From assembly GCF_016055025.1 (NCBI RefSeq), contig NZ_JAECVW010000003.1: DNA of 64,000 bases; one strand, given 5' to 3'. The position numbers and the translations under genes were made by a program. This document shows positions 61,584-64,000 of this stretch, one piece after another. The notes beneath the pieces were generated by a model. That model searched no databases. It was not told the origin of the DNA and was given only the letters and a program-made list of their open reading frames with translations. Numbering within the stretch: position 1 is the first letter of the stretch; the number at the start of each line of letters is the position of its first letter. Source of the DNA: Thermoactinomyces intermedius (GTDB lineage Bacteria > Bacillota > Bacilli > Thermoactinomycetales > Thermoactinomycetaceae).

Positions 61584-61976
61584 ATGGAAGCAAAAATTCG
61601 CTTGCGGATGAGTCAGTCGGATGCACATTACGGGGGCAATCTGGTGGATGGGGCCCGGGTGATGGCTTTGTTCGGGGATGCCGCGACGGAATTGTTGATA
61701 CGCCATGATGGAGACGAAGGGTTGTTTGTGGCTTATGATCAAGTCGAATTTTTGGCCCCTGTTCATGCCGGCGATTTTATCGAAGTGACCGGACGGATCG
61801 TCAAAGTGGGAAACACGAGCCGGAAAATGACCTTTGAAGCGGTCAAGGTCATTGAAGGCGGCATTGATCCCGCTTGCCCGTCCCGTGCCCGGGTGCTCAG
61901 GGAGCCGGTGGTGGTTGCCAGAGCTTCCGGAACTTGTGTGGTTCCGAAAAAGAACCAGACCGGATCATCGGTTTGA
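61584..61976 (+). CDS. kal: 3-aminobutyryl-CoA ammonia-lyase
   Basis: Removes ammonia from L-3-aminobutyryl-CoA to give crotonyl-CoA, a late step of lysine degradation. A 130-aa hot-dog-fold protein; IRLRMSQSDAHYGGNLVDGARVM at the start is characteristic. ATG 61584 is chosen over 61560 because AAGGGGA lies 10 bp upstream and the family starts here. Next to kce, which supplies its substrate; the partner genes kdd and kamADE are at 32-39 kb. Confidence 0.9.
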   Translation: MEAKIRLRMSQSDAHYGGNLVDGARVMALFGDAATELLIRHDGDEGLFVAYDQVEFLAPVHAGDFIEVTGRIVKVGNTSRKMTFEAVKVIEGGIDPACPSRARVLREPVVVARASGTCVVPKKNQTGSSV

Positions 61977-61990
61977 AGGAGGGAGCCGGT

Positions 61991-62815
61991 TTGCAAAAGC
62001 TGATCATTACGGCGGCGTTGGTGGGGGCGGAAGTGATGAAAGAGGACACCCCCCATCTTCCGGTCACGGCGGATGAAATTGCCGCTCAAGCCGAAGAAGT
62101 GAGAGAGGCGGGCGCATCGATCGTCCATCTTCATGTCCGTGACGAAAACGGACATCCCAGCCAGGATCGTTCGCTTTATCAGGAAGCGATCGAAAAAATT
62201 CAAAAACGGACCGACCTCATTGTGCAAGTTTCCACGGGCGGGGCGGTGGGGATGTCTCCGGATGAGAGATTGCAACCCCTTTCCCTGCGTCCGGAGATGG
62301 CCACGTTGACAACGGGAACCGTCAATTTCGGACGGGAAGTGTTCATGAATTCTCCCTCGCAACTGATCCGGTTTGCGGAGGAATTTGAACGGTACGGGGT
62401 CCGGCCTGAATTTGAAATCTTTGATGTGGGAATGATAGCTAATGCCTTGAAGCTTGTGAAAGACGGGTATTTTACCGGTCATCTTCATTTTGATTTCGTG
62501 ATGGGGGTACCCGGTGCGATTCCGGCCACGGCGGAAAACCTGCTCCATCTGATCCGCCAGTTGCCGGAAGGGGCGACCTGGACGGTGGCGGGAATCGGGC
62601 GGCACCAACTGCCCATGGCCGCACTCGGCGTGATTTTGGGAGGGCATGTCCGCGTCGGTTTGGAAGACAACATTTATTACCGGAAAGGGGAACTGGCAAC
62701 CAATGCCCGGCTGGTTGAGCGAGTGGTCCGGATTGCCGGGGAACTGGAACGGAAGGTGGCAACCCCGGATGAAGCCAGACAAATGTTGCATTTGACAAAG
62801 AGTCGGTTTTATTAA
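61991..62815 (+). CDS. kce: 3-keto-5-aminohexanoate cleavage enzyme (BKACE family)
   Basis: Zinc enzyme that cleaves 5-amino-3-oxohexanoate with acetyl-CoA into acetoacetate and 3-aminobutyryl-CoA. His46 and His48 in VHLHVRDENG are the zinc ligands; STGGAVGMSPDERL and the terminal region VRVGLEDNIYY are typical. 274 aa. TTG start at 61991 follows GGAGGGAG. Adjacency to kal fixes the substrate within the broad BKACE family. Confidence 0.93.
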   Translation: MQKLIITAALVGAEVMKEDTPHLPVTADEIAAQAEEVREAGASIVHLHVRDENGHPSQDRSLYQEAIEKIQKRTDLIVQVSTGGAVGMSPDERLQPLSLRPEMATLTTGTVNFGREVFMNSPSQLIRFAEEFERYGVRPEFEIFDVGMIANALKLVKDGYFTGHLHFDFVMGVPGAIPATAENLLHLIRQLPEGATWTVAGIGRHQLPMAALGVILGGHVRVGLEDNIYYRKGELATNARLVERVVRIAGELERKVATPDEARQMLHLTKSRFY

Positions 62816-62852
62816 GGAAGTGCATCTCTTTCTACCCAATCCTCCGATCAAG

Positions 62853-62861
62853 TGTTATAAT
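62853..62861 (+). promoter_or_regulatory. Candidate extended -10 promoter for fbaA
   Basis: TGTTATAAT: a perfect TATAAT (62856-62861) preceded by TG at the extended -10 position; no clear -35. It lies 42 bp before the fbaA start. Confidence 0.5.
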
Positions 62862-62902
62862 GTCAAAATGATGATTTTTTGAACTAAAGGAGGCTACATA
62901 TC

Positions 62903-63757
62903 ATGCCACTTGTGTCGATGAATGCCTTTTTGCCGCAAGCCAAAAAAGAAGGCTTTGCTGTTGGGCAATTTAATGTCAACAACCTGGAATTCGTGCAAGC
63001 CATTATCGAAGCCGGGAAAGAAGAACGTTCCCCGCTCATTTTCGGAGCCAGTGAAGGAGCCATCCGCTACATGGGTCTGAACAACGTGGTGGCATTGGCC
63101 AAAGCCGCCGCGGAAGAAGCCGATGTTCCCGTCGCCCTTCATCTGGACCACGGAAGCAGCTTTGAAGTGGTGATGAAATGTATCCGGGCCGGATTTTCTT
63201 CGGTGATGTTCGACGGTTCCCATTATCCGTTTGAAGAAAACATCCGCCTGACCAAAAAAGTGGTTGAAGCGGCCCATGCCGTGGGGGTATCCGTGGAAGG
63301 AGAATTGGGAACCATTGGTGGTGTGGAAGACGATTTGAACGTTTCCGAAGAAGATGCCGCATTGGCGGACCCGGATCAAGCCATCCGCTTTTGGGAAGAA
63401 ACCAAAGTGGACGCCATGGCGATCGCGGTCGGAACGGCTCACGGCATGTATAAAGGAGAGCCGAAAATTCGTTACGACATCATTGAAAAAGTTGCCAGCC
63501 AAATTGAAGCTCCGATTGTTCTGCACGGCGGTTCGGGCGTGCCGGATGAATCCATTCAAAAAGCTGTTTCCCTGGGTGTCGGAAAAATCAATGTGAATAC
63601 GGAAAACCAAGTTGCCATGGTGAAAGTGGTTCGTGAGTTGCTGGATAACAACCCGGATATGATCGATCCGCGCAAATACCTCGGTCCGGCCCGCGAAGCC
63701 ATCAAAAAAACGGTCAAAGCCAAAATGCGTTTGTTTGGAAGCTCCGGCAAAGCGTAA
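62903..63757 (+). CDS. fbaA: Class II fructose-bisphosphate aldolase
   Basis: Zinc-dependent glycolytic/gluconeogenic aldolase. Zinc and phosphate ligands are in VALHLDHGSSFE, GTAHGMYKGEP, IVLHGGSGVPDE and GKINVNTENQ. 284 aa, as in Bacillus. AAAGGAGG precedes the ATG. Followed by the transaldolase gene after 34 bp. Confidence 0.97.
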   Translation: MPLVSMNAFLPQAKKEGFAVGQFNVNNLEFVQAIIEAGKEERSPLIFGASEGAIRYMGLNNVVALAKAAAEEADVPVALHLDHGSSFEVVMKCIRAGFSSVMFDGSHYPFEENIRLTKKVVEAAHAVGVSVEGELGTIGGVEDDLNVSEEDAALADPDQAIRFWEETKVDAMAIAVGTAHGMYKGEPKIRYDIIEKVASQIEAPIVLHGGSGVPDESIQKAVSLGVGKINVNTENQVAMVKVVRELLDNNPDMIDPRKYLGPAREAIKKTVKAKMRLFGSSGKA

Positions 63758-63791
63758 GCGATTGAACAATTATGGTTAGAAGGTGGTTGCG

Positions 63792-64000
63792 ATGAAATTT
63801 TTTTTAGATACGGCCATTGTTGATGAAATCCGCCAGGTCCATGAATGGGGACTGTTGTCCGGGGTAACCACCAATCCCAGCCTCATTGCCAAATCGGGCC
63901 GGGATTTTGAAGAAGTGCTCAAAGAAATCACGGAGATCGTGGATGGTTCGGTCAGTGCGGAGGTCCTCAGCCGGGACGCGCAAGGGATGATTGAAGAAGG
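63792..64000 (+). CDS. tal: Transaldolase / fructose-6-phosphate aldolase family (cut by window end)
   Basis: The first ~69 residues of a TalC/FSA-type enzyme: MKFFLDTAIVDEIRQVHEWG, VTTNPSLIAKSG. The catalytic Lys lies beyond the window. The gene follows fbaA as ywjH/tal does in Bacillus. AGAAGGTGG precedes the ATG. Confidence 0.92.
   Translation, partial: MKFFLDTAIVDEIRQVHEWGLLSGVTTNPSLIAKSGRDFEEVLKEITEIVDGSVSAEVLSRDAQGMIEE

Noticed and set aside
1..64000. tRNA, rRNA or insertion-sequence elements
   Set aside because: I saw no cloverleaf-like segment, rRNA sequence, transposase-like protein or terminal inverted repeats in the window.

Overview
This window looks like a chromosomal segment of a spore-forming, aerobic, thermophile-leaning member of the Bacillales, most likely family Thermoactinomycetaceae or a close relative (inference from gene content; no rRNA is present to confirm it). 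Firmicute markers include walRKHIJ, gdpP, spo0F, ywhD, ywiB, a CxxH/CxxC protein, rpoE (RNA polymerase delta subunit) and a pyrG leader of the Bacillus type. Gene order from ssb through purA, the wal operon, ywhD-pbpG-speE-speB, ywiB-argS, fadF, acdA, rpoE-pyrG, spo0F, fbaA to transaldolase follows the order I recall along one arm of the Bacillus subtilis chromosome, heavily compressed. Most genes are on the + strand; the walRKHIJ, htrA, rlmH block (about 7.6-17.4 kb) is on the opposite strand.

Layout. 0-7.5 kb: replication and translation genes (ssb, rpsR, mazG-like, yybS, gdpP, rplI, dnaC, purA). The first 99 bases exactly repeat 964-1062 and run into a headless ssb, which looks like a contig-edge join. 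7.6-17.4 kb: a decayed VOC gene, rlmH, CxxH/CxxC, htrA, a secreted protein of unknown function, and the WalRK system with its accessory genes. 17.6-22.5 kb: a YheC/D-like ATP-grasp protein, an unknown 188-aa protein, a sensor kinase with a degenerate GGDEF domain, ywhD, and an unusually structured intergenic RNA region before a 76-aa gene. 22.5-28.7 kb: pbpG, spermidine genes, ywiB-argS. 28.9-30.4 kb: a PASTA-less Ser/Thr kinase.

30.5-39.3 kb is a lysine degradation cluster of the kind known from amino-acid fermenters: a sigma-54 activator, a clear -24/-12 promoter, then kdd, kamA, two ATPase genes (kamB- and kamC-like), kamD and kamE. The remaining two enzymes, kal and kce, lie 22 kb away between spo0F and fbaA. 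Between the two loci are thiolase, 3-hydroxybutyryl-CoA dehydrogenase, two acyl-CoA dehydrogenases, FadF (ETF-linked Fe-S reductase), MeaB, a TetR regulator and fused isobutyryl-CoA mutase, so crotonyl-CoA from lysine could be oxidised through the respiratory chain (inference).

39.3-41.0 kb is the most unusual part: a plasmid-like segregation module (ParM-like actin ATPase, ribbon-helix-helix ParR candidate, winged-helix protein) preceded by four GTCNNGAC palindromes that alternate in core sequence and start at 42, 43 and 42 bp intervals, a candidate centromere/operator array. The end of the window (55.6-64 kb) holds rpoE, pyrG with a CTP-sensing leader, an oxidase subunit IV-like protein, a GNAT protein with a promoter-proximal terminator, a PanE-like reductase, a PIG-L deacetylase, spo0F, kal, kce, fbaA and a cut-off transaldolase.
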